The position numbers and the translations under genes are program-made. From assembly GCA_040006675.1 (NCBI GenBank), contig JBDTWM010000042.1, positions 1 to 21,210 on the forward strand: 21,210 bases of DNA, written 5' to 3'. This DNA comes from Austwickia sp040006675 (lineage in GTDB: Bacteria; Actinomycetota; Actinomycetes; Actinomycetales; Dermatophilaceae). This document shows, in pieces, positions 14,230 to 21,176 of this stretch. Positions within the stretch are counted from its first letter, which is position 1. Each line of letters starts with the position of its first letter. Under the pieces are notes generated by a model, which was not told the origin of the DNA, did no database searches, and saw only the letters and a program-made list of their open reading frames with translations.

Positions 14230-15156
14230 ATGCCCGCACGCAAGGTGATCATCTCTTGCGCCGTCACCGGGTCGATCCACACACCGTCGATGTCGCCCTA
14301 CCTGCCGGTGACCGCCGATGAGATCGCCGACGCCAGCATCCAGGCCGCAGACGCCGGCGCCGCGATCATCCACCTGCACGCGCGCGACCCCGAAAACGGT
14401 CGCCCCTCCCAGGAGCCGGCGCTATTCGAGCCGATCCTCGACAAGATCAAGGCCAACACGGACGCTGTCGTCAACATCACCACCGGAGGCAGCCCGGCGA
14501 TGACGGTCGAGGAGCGGATGCGCCCGGCGCTTGAGTTCGCGCCCGAGCTGGCCTCGCTCAACATGGGCTCGATGAACTTCGCGATGTTCCCGATGCTGGA
14601 GAAGTTCAAGGACTTCGAGTACGACTGGGAGCGGCCCTACCTCGAGGGAAGCAGGGACCTGGTCTTCAAGAACACGTTCAAGGACATCGAGCACATCCTC
14701 ACCGAGGGCACCGACAACGGGACCAAGTTCGAGTACGAGTGCTACTGCGACGCGCACTTGTACAACCTGCTGCACTTCGTCAAGCGCGGCCTGGCCCCTG
14801 GCCCGCTGTTCGTGCAGGCCGTGTTCGGCATCCTCGGCGGTACCGGCAACCACCCCGAGGACGTGTCGCACATGCGGCGCACCTCGGACCGCCTGTTCGG
14901 CGACTACGAGTGGTCCGCGCTCGGGGCGGGTCGTGCGCAGATGAAGGTCGCGGCACAAGCCGCCATCCTGGGCGGCCACGTCCGGGTCGGGCTGGAGGAC
15001 TCCTTGTTCCTCAACCGCGGCGAGCTGTCCCCGTCGTCGGCGGCGCAGGTCACGAAGATCATCAAGATCCTCGACGATCTGGGCCTAGACATCGCGACGC
15101 CCAACGAGGCCCGCGAGATCCTCGGCTTGAAGGGTGCGGCCAACGTCGGCTTCTGA
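14230..15156 (+). CDS. 3-keto-5-aminohexanoate cleavage protein family (BKACE) enzyme
   Basis: A 308-residue TIM-barrel, zinc-dependent beta-keto acid cleavage enzyme (formerly DUF849). The founding member, Kce, condenses 3-keto-5-aminohexanoate with acetyl-CoA during lysine fermentation; the wider BKACE family acts on many beta-keto acids. Zinc ligands are visible: His48 and His50 in IIHLHARD, and Glu256 in HVRVGLEDS, with Arg252 and Asp257 nearby as in Kce. A segment rich in aromatic and acidic residues (about 130-175) differs from the lysine-pathway form and probably shapes the substrate pocket. The ATG follows GAGGAGG with 7 bases; the open sequence upstream is not conserved in character. 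The PLP enzyme follows after 78 bases; no other lysine fermentation gene is present. Confidence 0.92.
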   Translation: MPARKVIISCAVTGSIHTPSMSPYLPVTADEIADASIQAADAGAAIIHLHARDPENGRPSQEPALFEPILDKIKANTDAVVNITTGGSPAMTVEERMRPALEFAPELASLNMGSMNFAMFPMLEKFKDFEYDWERPYLEGSRDLVFKNTFKDIEHILTEGTDNGTKFEYECYCDAHLYNLLHFVKRGLAPGPLFVQAVFGILGGTGNHPEDVSHMRRTSDRLFGDYEWSALGAGRAQMKVAAQAAILGGHVRVGLEDSLFLNRGELSPSSAAQVTKIIKILDDLGLDIATPNEAREILGLKGAANVGF

Positions 15157-15234
15157 CGGGCGTACCCTGCGACGGCCATCTCGTGCGACGGCACGGGGTG
15201 GCCGTCCTCGTTCACCTCGAAGGTCGTCATCGTC

Positions 15235-16470
15235 ATGAGCTCCAGCCCTCGCGGCGCCGTCACCGGCTACCGTTGCGCCACCTGCGGGGCACGCGTGCCG
15301 ATCGACACGCTCTACCCGTTCACATGCCCGAGCGCGCCGGCAGGCGACAGCCACCACGTCCTTCATCCGGTCACCGACGGTCCGGTGCCGGAGCTGATCG
15401 ATGACCCGAACCCGTTCGTGACCTATGGCCCCTCGCTCGCATGGTGGGCGTTCGCCCGCGACCGGGGTATGAGCGAGGAGCAGTGCGTAGCCCTCACGCG
15501 TGAGATCGCCGACGGTTTCCACGTCACGCCGTGCGGCCCGCAGGAGCTGCTCTCGTCCGCCCTCGGCGCCCAGGTCTGGGTGAAGAACGAGACCGGCAAC
15601 GTGGGCGGCAGCCACAAGGCCCGCCACCTGGTCACGATCCTGTTGCACCTGCGCGCCGCCGAGGAGCTCGGCGCAGCGTCCGGGCCGCGCGCGCCGCTCG
15701 CGATCGCTTCCTGCGGCAACGCTGCGATTGCCGCGTCGACGCTGGCCAAGGCTGCTGGCTGGCCGATCGATGTGTTCGTGCCGGACACCGCCGCAGATGT
15801 GGTCATCGAGACGCTCGAGAGCCTCGGAGCCCACGTCGACACGTGCCCCCGGACGCCGGCCGGCCCGAAGGGAGACCCCGCGGTGCTGACGTTCCGTCAG
15901 GCCGTCGCCGACGGCGCCATCCCGTTCAGCGTGCAGGGCCCCGAGAACGGCCTGTGTCTCGACGGTGGCCGCACCATCGGGTGGGAGTTGGCGCAGGTGC
16001 TGCCGTCCGGGACGCGCGTGCTGATCCAGGTCGGCGGCGGCGCGTTCGCGGCATGCGTCGGGTGGGGTCTCGGGTCAGGCTTCCGCCTCGACACGGTGCA
16101 GACCGAAGGCGGGGCGCCGCTGCAGCGAGCCTGGCAGCGCGTGGGCGACGTGGCCACCGGTGAGTTGGGTGCCCGTTGGGGCGAGTTCATGACGGCGTGG
16201 GACAACCCGAGCTCGCTCGCCGACGGGATCCTGGATGACGAGACGTACGACTGGCAGGCCGACATCGAGGTCATGCGGGCCTGCGGTGGGCAGCCGATCG
16301 TGGTGTCGGAGCAGGCCGTCGAGGAGGCGTTCGAGCTGGCGGCCTCGACGGGCATCCCGGTGAGTCCGACCGGCTCGGCGGCGCTCGCGGCCCTGCTGCC
16401 CGGGGACGATGGCCCGGTGGTGACGCCGGGCGAGCCGGTGGCGATCGTCTTCTCCGGGGTTCAGCGGTGA
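15235..16470 (+). CDS. PLP-dependent enzyme of the threonine/tryptophan synthase beta fold
   Basis: A 411-residue fold-type II pyridoxal phosphate enzyme annotated in relatives as threonine synthase-like or simply pyridoxal-phosphate-dependent. An N-terminal CATCG knuckle (Cys14, Cys17) with Cys31 and histidines 39-40 resembles the zinc ribbon of actinobacterial threonine synthase. The PLP lysine is Lys128 in NVGGSHKARH, closer to the GSHK of TrpB than to the SxKD of true threonine synthase. ASCGNAAIAAS is the phosphate-cup region and QVGGGAFAACVGWG follows. It is therefore probably not the housekeeping threonine synthase. Same strand as the BKACE gene, 78 bases downstream, so likely one operon; possibly it makes or breaks the amino acid that feeds the cleavage enzyme. 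The ribosome site is poor. Confidence 0.85.
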   Translation: MSSSPRGAVTGYRCATCGARVPIDTLYPFTCPSAPAGDSHHVLHPVTDGPVPELIDDPNPFVTYGPSLAWWAFARDRGMSEEQCVALTREIADGFHVTPCGPQELLSSALGAQVWVKNETGNVGGSHKARHLVTILLHLRAAEELGAASGPRAPLAIASCGNAAIAASTLAKAAGWPIDVFVPDTAADVVIETLESLGAHVDTCPRTPAGPKGDPAVLTFRQAVADGAIPFSVQGPENGLCLDGGRTIGWELAQVLPSGTRVLIQVGGGAFAACVGWGLGSGFRLDTVQTEGGAPLQRAWQRVGDVATGELGARWGEFMTAWDNPSSLADGILDDETYDWQADIEVMRACGGQPIVVSEQAVEEAFELAASTGIPVSPTGSAALAALLPGDDGPVVTPGEPVAIVFSGVQR

Positions 16471-16478
16471 CGGGAGAA

Positions 16479-16530
16479 GCGTGCGGCGCAGGGTGCCGAC
16501 CCGTCGGTCGGCGCGCCCGCGCTCGCACGC
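16479..16530. terminator. Nested hairpin between convergent genes
   Basis: GCGTGCG (16479-16485) pairs with CGCACGC (16524-16530); inside it GCCGACC (16495-16501), CGTC loop and GGTCGGC (16506-16512) form a second stem on nearly the same centre. It fills the 67-bp gap between the PLP enzyme and the converging ric gene, a good bidirectional terminator. Confidence 0.6.
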
Positions 16531-16537
16531 GTAGCAC

Positions 16538-17245
16538 TCAGGCCGCCCCGCGCACCTCGCGCTCGTATTCCAGCACCGCCGGGAACAGCACGTTGTTCTC
16601 CTTGTGGATGTGCTGGTGGAGGTCTCCCTCCATCTCCTCGAGCCCGGAGAGCATCGCCTGGTAGCTGGCGCAGCCGTCCTGCGGCATCGCGTAGCCGCCG
16701 GTCGTCTCACGCATCCGGCGCAGGACGTCGCCGGCGACGTCGTGTTCGCTGAGCATCTGCTCGATCGGGCCGGCGAGGCTGAAGCCGCCGAGCCCCTCCG
16801 GCTCGCCCTCGGTGAGCTGCAGCACGCCGGGGAACAGGATCCGCTCCTCCTTGGTCAAGTGCGCCGCGAGGTCTTGGGCGAGGAACCGGTAGTCGTCGCG
16901 CAACTGCGCCAGCTCGGGGTGGCGCTGCCCGTGGACGTCGGCGACCTTCTCGACCAGCACGCCGAGGCGCGGGAGCTCCCGCCACAGATACGCGTGGTGC
17001 TGGTCCACGATGTGCCGCGCCAGGTCGGCCAACGACAGGGACTGCCAGTCCGGGGACGGTCCGCGGTCGGGCAACTCCAGGGCGTCGGCGACCTCGCGGG
17101 CGTCGAGCCCGGCGGCGGCGCAGGCGTCGGCGAGGCTGATCTGCCCGCCGCAGCAGTAGTCGAGCCCGAAGTCGTCGAGCACGCGGCTTCGACGCGGGTC
17201 CTCGGTCACCAGGTCACCGAGCGAGATGGTGGGCGCGATGGTCAT
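16538..17245 (-). CDS. ric: Iron-sulfur cluster repair di-iron protein (RIC/ScdA/YtfE)
   Basis: A 235-residue di-iron protein that restores Fe-S clusters damaged by nitric oxide or peroxide, probably by supplying iron or handling NO. The N-terminal ScdA domain (about 1-60) ends its first helix with YCCGG at 30-34. The rest is a hemerythrin-like four-helix bundle with metal-binding His/Glu pairs: HIVDQHHAYL, AAHLTKEERILFP, SEHDVAGDVL and HQHIHKENNVLFPAVLEYE. Length matches the family. The ATG is preceded by AAAGG. It lies 108 bases downstream of an NsrR-like Rrf2 gene on the same strand, and NsrR is the classic NO-responsive repressor of such genes, so NO-inducible expression is likely. Confidence 0.95.
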   Translation of the reverse strand: MTIAPTISLGDLVTEDPRRSRVLDDFGLDYCCGGQISLADACAAAGLDAREVADALELPDRGPSPDWQSLSLADLARHIVDQHHAYLWRELPRLGVLVEKVADVHGQRHPELAQLRDDYRFLAQDLAAHLTKEERILFPGVLQLTEGEPEGLGGFSLAGPIEQMLSEHDVAGDVLRRMRETTGGYAMPQDGCASYQAMLSGLEEMEGDLHQHIHKENNVLFPAVLEYEREVRGAA

Positions 17246-17353
17246 GGTTGTTGCCTTTCGTGCGTCAGCGGGGTGTGGATGTCGCGACGAGCGTCGCGAC
17301 GGGTGGGATGAGCATCGGTACGGGTGAGAGGCCGGCGCCCACGTCGTGGGCGC

Positions 17354-17806
17354 TCATCGCGAGCCCTCGCGCCAGGCGAGGGCCGAGGTCGCGCCGAGCG
17401 TCGAGAGCAGCACCGCGCGGCTGGCCGACCACGCCTCGTGCAGGGGGCAGCCGTCGTCAGGGCGGCAGGGCCGATCCTCCACGACGCAGTCGCCTGTCGC
17501 GGTCGGACCGTCGACGGCCTCGATGATGTCCAGCACGCTCAGCTCGGCGGCGGCGGCGGCCAGGGTGTACCCGCCGGTCGGGCCTGGCACCGAACGGACC
17601 CAACCGGCCTTGACCAGAGGCGCCACCACCTGGGCGACGAAGCCACTCGTGGTGCCGAGCGTGTCGGCCAGCTCCGCGGCCTTGAGCCTGCGGTGGCCCT
17701 CGGTCACCGCGGGGTCAGCCCGCGCCATGTCGGCCTGCGCGGAATCGGCCAGCGCCGAGACAGCCAGCACGGCTAGCTCGGCCCGGCGCGTAACCTCAAG
17801 TCTCAC
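17354..17806 (-). CDS. Rrf2 family regulator with three cysteines (NsrR-like)
   Basis: A 150-residue Rrf2-family repressor. The winged helix lies at about 8-80 (LKAAELADTLGTTSGFVAQVVAPLVKAGWVRSVPG-type recognition region and GGY wing). After the dimerisation helix come Cys107, Cys114 and Cys120 (C-x6-C-x5-C), matching the three-cysteine Fe-S ligand set of NsrR/IscR/RsrR. NsrR loses DNA binding when NO attacks its cluster. The GTG start stands six bases after TAGTCT with no Shine-Dalgarno, so it is probably leaderless; an inverted repeat spans box and start. The next gene is ric, so the pair is probably a small NO-defence operon. IscR-like function is less likely because no isc/suf genes are near. 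Confidence 0.9.
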   Translation of the reverse strand: MRLEVTRRAELAVLAVSALADSAQADMARADPAVTEGHRRLKAAELADTLGTTSGFVAQVVAPLVKAGWVRSVPGPTGGYTLAAAAAELSVLDIIEAVDGPTATGDCVVEDRPCRPDDGCPLHEAWSASRAVLLSTLGATSALAWREGSR

Positions 17807-17818
17807 ACTAAAAGACTA
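17799..17818 (-). promoter_or_regulatory. -10 box and inverted repeat over the start of the Rrf2 gene
   Basis: TAGTCT (17818-17813, minus strand), six bases, GTG start. AGTCT (17799-17803) and AGACT (17813-17817) form an inverted repeat with 9 bases between, and ACTAAA occurs twice with 8-base spacing (17807, 17815). A repressor here would cover both -10 and start, as expected for auto-control; the short arms keep this tentative. Confidence 0.4.
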
Positions 17819-17858
17819 AAGGATCTGTCTCGCGCCGTCCAGTCCGACCGTCCACGGA

Positions 17859-17880
17859 GATGCGTGATGCATCATCCATC
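17859..17880 (+). promoter_or_regulatory. 22-bp palindrome upstream of the second MarR gene
   Basis: The core TGATGCATCA (17865-17874) is a perfect palindrome; extended to 22 bases with outer GATG/CATC, 18 of 22 positions are symmetric. It lies 20 bases before the MarR start and 52 bases from the divergent Rrf2 start. Size and position fit a MarR dimer site, so auto-regulation is likely. TATCGT at 17885-17890 could be the -10 box. Confidence 0.55.
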
Positions 17881-17900
17881 CAGGTATCGTCGGAGGAACT

Positions 17901-18407
17901 TTGCCGCAGAAAGGCCCCGCGCTGGTGACCGACGCATCCGTTTCCCCGTGGCTCACCGATGAGCAGCAACGCGTCTGGCGACAATGGTTGGATGTCGCCG
18001 CGCGACTGCCCGCCGCGCTCGGGCGCCAGCTGCAGCAGGGCAGCGCCCTGTCGCTACCCGACTTCGCGGTCCTGGTCTCCCTGAGCGAGGCGCCGGGCGA
18101 GCAGCTGCGGGTCGCCGCGCTCGCCGACGACCTGCGATGGGAACCCAGCCGCCTCTCGCACCACCTCGGCCGCATGGAGCGCAGAGGCCTCATCCGTCGC
18201 GCCGAATGCCTCGAGGACGGCCGTGGCGCCGTGGTCGTCCTCCTGCCGGCTGGCCGCGCGGGCGTCGAGGAGGCCGCGCCAGGGCACGCCCGCCTCGTGA
18301 GCGCGCTCCTCTTCGACGGATTCGGCGAAGACCGCCTGCGCGCGCTCGACACGATCACACGCTCGGTGCTGGATCGTCTCGAGCGACACGACGCGACGGA
18401 CCGTTGA
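17901..18407 (+). CDS. MarR family transcriptional regulator
   Basis: A 168-residue MarR protein. The HTH lies in LRVAALADDLRWEPSRLSHHLGRMERRGLIRRAECLEDGRGAVVVLLPAG, whose LRWEPSRLSHHLxRMxxRGLxxR phrase is characteristic of a large actinobacterial MarR subgroup; the wing is DGRGAVV. Helices on both sides dimerise. TTG at 17901 has GGAGGA four bases before it; an in-frame GTG at 17925 is the alternative, which would fit better if TATCGT at 17885 is the -10. It diverges from the Rrf2-ric operon across a 94-bp gap holding a strong palindrome. No adjacent enzyme or pump is an obvious target; the next gene on the strand, ugd, has its own leaderless promoter. Confidence 0.88.
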   Translation: MPQKGPALVTDASVSPWLTDEQQRVWRQWLDVAARLPAALGRQLQQGSALSLPDFAVLVSLSEAPGEQLRVAALADDLRWEPSRLSHHLGRMERRGLIRRAECLEDGRGAVVVLLPAGRAGVEEAAPGHARLVSALLFDGFGEDRLRALDTITRSVLDRLERHDATDR

Positions 18408-18429
18408 GACGCGGAATCCAGCGTGGCTC

Positions 18430-18435
18430 TAGGCT
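18430..18435 (+). promoter_or_regulatory. -10 box of a leaderless promoter (ugd)
   Basis: TAGGCT, six bases, ATG at 18442, without a Shine-Dalgarno sequence. Confidence 0.5.
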
Positions 18436-18441
18436 ATCCGC

Positions 18442-19608
18442 ATGAAAATCGCGGTGGCGGGGCTGGGTTACGTCGGGCTGGCCAACGCAGTTCTCCTCGC
18501 CCAACACCACGACGTGATCGGGCTCGACCTGGACCCGGCCCGCGTGGAACTCGTCAACGCCCGGCGCAGCCCCATCGTGGACGCCGAGCTGGAGGAGTTT
18601 TTCGCGACCAAAGAGCTGCGCCTGCGGGCCACGACCGATCCCGACGAGACGTACGCCGGGGCCGACTACGTGATCGTGGCGACCCCGACGAACTACGACG
18701 AGGGGCTCAACTTCTTCGACACCAGCAGCGTCGACGCGGTCCTGGCGCAGGTCGAGCGGATCGACTCGCGCGCCATCGCGGTCATCAAGTCGACGATCCC
18801 GGTCGGGTTCACTCGAGGCGCGCGGGAGCGCTATCCGGGGTTACGGATCATGTTCAGCCCCGAGTTCCTCCGCGAGGGCACGGCGTTGCATGACAACCTC
18901 CACCCGAGCAGGATCATCGTCGGCGGTCAAGGCCCTGAGGCCGAAAAACTTGCGACCCTGTTCCGGGAGGGATCGCTGGATCCCGGCACCCCCGTGCTTC
19001 TGACCGGCTCCACCGAAGCCGAGGCCATCAAGTTGTTCGCGAACACGTACCTGGCCATGCGGGTCTCGTACTTCAACGAACTCGACTCCTACGCGGCCAC
19101 GCTTGGGCTCGAGACCCGGCAGATCATCGCCGGGGTCAGCCTCGACCCCCGCATCGGCGACCACTACAACAACCCATCGTTCGGCTATGGCGGCTACTGC
19201 CTGCCCAAGGACACCAAACAGCTGCTCGCCAACTACGACCAGGTGCCGCAGACCCTCATCCGGGCGATCGTCGATTCCAACAGGACCCGCAAGGACTTCG
19301 TCGCCACCGACATCCTCGCCCGCGACCCCCGGGTGGTCGGCATCTTCCGGCTCGCCATGAAGACCGGATCGGACAACTTCCGGTCCTCCTCCATCCAGGG
19401 GATCATGAAGCGGATCAAGGCCAGAGGGGTTCCGGTGATCGTGTACGAACCCACGCTCGCCGAGGACACGTTCTTCCATTCCGAGGTGGTCCGCGACCTC
19501 GACGACTTCAAGGCCCGCGCCGACCTGATCATCGCCAATCGCCGCACCGACGAACTGACCGACGTCGCCGCCAAGGTCTACACCCGCGACCTCTTCGGCA
19601 GCGACTGA
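18442..19608 (+). CDS. ugd: UDP-glucose 6-dehydrogenase (nucleotide sugar dehydrogenase)
   Basis: A 388-residue NAD-dependent enzyme that oxidises UDP-glucose twice to UDP-glucuronate, a precursor of capsule and cell-surface sugars. The Rossmann motif GLGYVG is at 7-12; STIPVGFT, FSPEFLREG and LHPSRIIVGG follow; the catalytic cysteine is Cys253 in GYGGYCLPKDT; the C-terminal nucleotide domain ends VYTRDLFGSD. Length and wording are close to the short E. coli-type Ugd rather than the ~430-470-residue form common in actinobacteria. No glycosyltransferase or polysaccharide export gene is next to it, so it works as a lone supplier. A weak hairpin (CTCGC 19613-19617, GCGAG 19626-19630) follows the stop. 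Confidence 0.95.
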   Translation: MKIAVAGLGYVGLANAVLLAQHHDVIGLDLDPARVELVNARRSPIVDAELEEFFATKELRLRATTDPDETYAGADYVIVATPTNYDEGLNFFDTSSVDAVLAQVERIDSRAIAVIKSTIPVGFTRGARERYPGLRIMFSPEFLREGTALHDNLHPSRIIVGGQGPEAEKLATLFREGSLDPGTPVLLTGSTEAEAIKLFANTYLAMRVSYFNELDSYAATLGLETRQIIAGVSLDPRIGDHYNNPSFGYGGYCLPKDTKQLLANYDQVPQTLIRAIVDSNRTRKDFVATDILARDPRVVGIFRLAMKTGSDNFRSSSIQGIMKRIKARGVPVIVYEPTLAEDTFFHSEVVRDLDDFKARADLIIANRRTDELTDVAAKVYTRDLFGSD

Positions 19609-19632
19609 GCCCCTCGCCGCCCCCAGCGAGCC

Positions 19633-19661
19633 TGGACGGGTACCCTTCCCGGGGGTATTTT
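19633..19661 (+). promoter_or_regulatory. Promoter with CsoR/CstR-like operator before the hemerythrin gene
   Basis: TGGACG (19633-19638) and TATTTT (19656-19661) are 17 bases apart. Between and overlapping the -10 lies TACCC-TTCCCGG-GGGTA (19641-19657), the TACCC/GGGTA dyad with G/C-rich centre that typifies CsoR and CstR operators. Location inside the promoter implies repression. Confidence 0.5.
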
Positions 19662-19695
19662 TACGCCAGGAGTAGAGAAATGGCAGGAGGCGGGT

Positions 19696-20130
19696 ATGTG
19701 CTCGTACTGCGGTTGCGACTCGATCGAGTGCATCGGGCGATTCATGGACGAGCACGTGGACCTCATCAACCGGACGGGGCAACTGCGGCGCGCCTGTGCT
19801 GCAGCCGACCCGCAGGGCGTCGTGGCGGCCGCCACCGCCGTGGACGAGCTGCTGGGCCCACACTCCCGCGCCGAAGAGGCCGGCTTGTTCGCGGTGCTGG
19901 CCGAGGACGAAGAGTTCGCTGAGCACATCGAGAGCCTGTGCCAAGACCATCGCGATCTCGACCGGCTGCTGGCACTGATCTCGAGCGGCGCGCACGAGAA
20001 CTTCGGCGCCTTTGAGCACGCGATGCATCGGCACTTGGACCGCGAGGACAACGGCCTGTTCCCCGCGGCGGCCATCCGCCTCGCCGGGCCCGAATGGGAA
20101 CGCGTGCACGACCTCACGCCGTCGGCCTGA
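19696..20130 (+). CDS. Hemerythrin domain-containing protein
   Basis: A 144-residue four-helix di-iron protein. Candidate ligands follow the hemerythrin order: His20, His56-x3-Glu60, His77 or His85, and His113-x3-Glu117 (HLDREDNGLFP). The N terminus MCSYCGCDSIECI carries four cysteines, a variant of the CSYCGC lead seen in a group of actinobacterial hemerythrins; it might bind a metal or serve redox sensing. Hemerythrins bind O2, NO or help in oxidative stress; the role of this group is not established. ATG with AGGAGG at 19685-19690 and 5-base spacer. Its promoter contains a CsoR/CstR-like operator, suggesting induction by reactive sulfur or metal. It converges on the EamA gene, only 9 bases away. 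Confidence 0.92.
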   Translation: MCSYCGCDSIECIGRFMDEHVDLINRTGQLRRACAAADPQGVVAAATAVDELLGPHSRAEEAGLFAVLAEDEEFAEHIESLCQDHRDLDRLLALISSGAHENFGAFEHAMHRHLDREDNGLFPAAAIRLAGPEWERVHDLTPSA

Positions 20131-20139
20131 ACCGGGCGC

Positions 20140-21075
20140 TCAGGGCAGCTCCTCGGCGTCCGCCCGCCCCGACAAGCTGAGCAGCAGCGCGGCGCCCACC
20201 ACCAGCGCCGCACCGAGCAGAGCCAACGACGAAAGACGCTCCCCGAACAGTGCTGCCGCGAGCCCGGCCGCCACAACCGGCTCCAAAGACGCGATCACGC
20301 TCGCGCGGGTCGCCGGGAGGTGGCGCAGGCCGGCGGCGTGCGCGGTGTACGCGAGGTACGTGCACAGCACCCCGATCGCGACCAAGTTCGCCCAGGTCCC
20401 CGGCGAGTGGCGCGTCAGACCGGCGAGGCCCGGGCCGTCACCGGCCGCCAGGAACGGCAGGAGACACAGCGCGCCGACCGGCATCATCACCGCGAACAGG
20501 CCGGCCGGAGCGTACCGCGGGTAGTAGCGCCGCCCGAACAGGTAGTAGAGCGCGTACGTGAACCCGGACGTCACGCCCGCCGCGAGGGCGAGCGGCGTCG
20601 GGTGCACCCCCTGACCGCCACCGAGGCTGATCAGCGCGATCCCCCCGACCGACGCGGCGACACCCGCGATCTCCAGGCGGCCGAGCCGCTCGCGCAACAC
20701 CGCCCAGCCGAGCACCGCCACGAACGCGGGGGCCGTGTAGAGCAGGACGCTCGCCAGGCTGGCGCCGCCCTCCCGGACCGCCACCTGATAGCTGCCATAG
20801 AAGATGCTGACCCCGACCAGCCCGAACGCCACCGTCACGGCGAGGTCGCGCCCCCGCGGCAGCCGAGCCCGGACCCAGACCGCCTGCGTCCCGAACAGGA
20901 CCGCCCCGATGACCGCCCGCCAGAACCCGACCTCCAGCGCGCTCGCGCCCTCCCGTTGCGCCTGGGTGCCGAAGATCCCAAGGAGCCCCCACAGCACCGC
21001 TGCGGCCAGCACGAACGCGGGCGCGAACCGGACGCCGGCCGCCGCTGTCACCGCAGGGCGGGGCGTCGGAGTCAC
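20140..21075 (-). CDS. EamA family (DMT superfamily) transporter
   Basis: A 311-residue inner-membrane transporter with two EamA repeats and about ten helices. Repeat 1 starts FAPAFVLAAAVLWGLLGIFG and contains the characteristic EVGFWRAVIGAVLFG; LLYTAPAFVAVLGWAVLRERL closes it; repeat 2 starts near PLALAAGVTSGFTYALYYLFGRR and ends ASLEPVVAAGLAAALFGERLSSLALLGAALVVG. EamA proteins often export amino acids or metabolites; the substrate here is unknown. The frame is open 28 codons further upstream, but TACCCT-N6-GTG marks this GTG as a leaderless start, which gives the usual family length. It diverges from the ArsC-like gene at the window's end. Confidence 0.92.
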   Translation of the reverse strand: MTPTPRPAVTAAAGVRFAPAFVLAAAVLWGLLGIFGTQAQREGASALEVGFWRAVIGAVLFGTQAVWVRARLPRGRDLAVTVAFGLVGVSIFYGSYQVAVREGGASLASVLLYTAPAFVAVLGWAVLRERLGRLEIAGVAASVGGIALISLGGGQGVHPTPLALAAGVTSGFTYALYYLFGRRYYPRYAPAGLFAVMMPVGALCLLPFLAAGDGPGLAGLTRHSPGTWANLVAIGVLCTYLAYTAHAAGLRHLPATRASVIASLEPVVAAGLAAALFGERLSSLALLGAALVVGAALLLSLSGRADAEELP

Positions 21076-21081
21076 CGTCGC

Positions 21082-21087
21082 AGGGTA
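21082..21087 (-). promoter_or_regulatory. -10 box of a leaderless promoter (EamA gene)
   Basis: On the minus strand TACCCT is followed by six bases and GTG at 21075. It decides the start codon of the transporter. Confidence 0.45.
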
Positions 21088-21176
21088 GCTCGCACCCGTA
21101 CCCACGTCCCCGCGCTCCGCTAGCCCCGCGCGTACCGGGTTGCCCCGCCCGCACCGCATACCGTAGGAACAACCTC

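Noticed and set aside
15157..15263. Minus-strand start of a peptide (MTMTTFEVNEDGHPVPSHEM) in the gap between the BKACE and PLP genes
   Set aside because: It looks protein-like for about 25 codons but continues as the antisense of the BKACE gene; no stop or ribosome site supports a gene.
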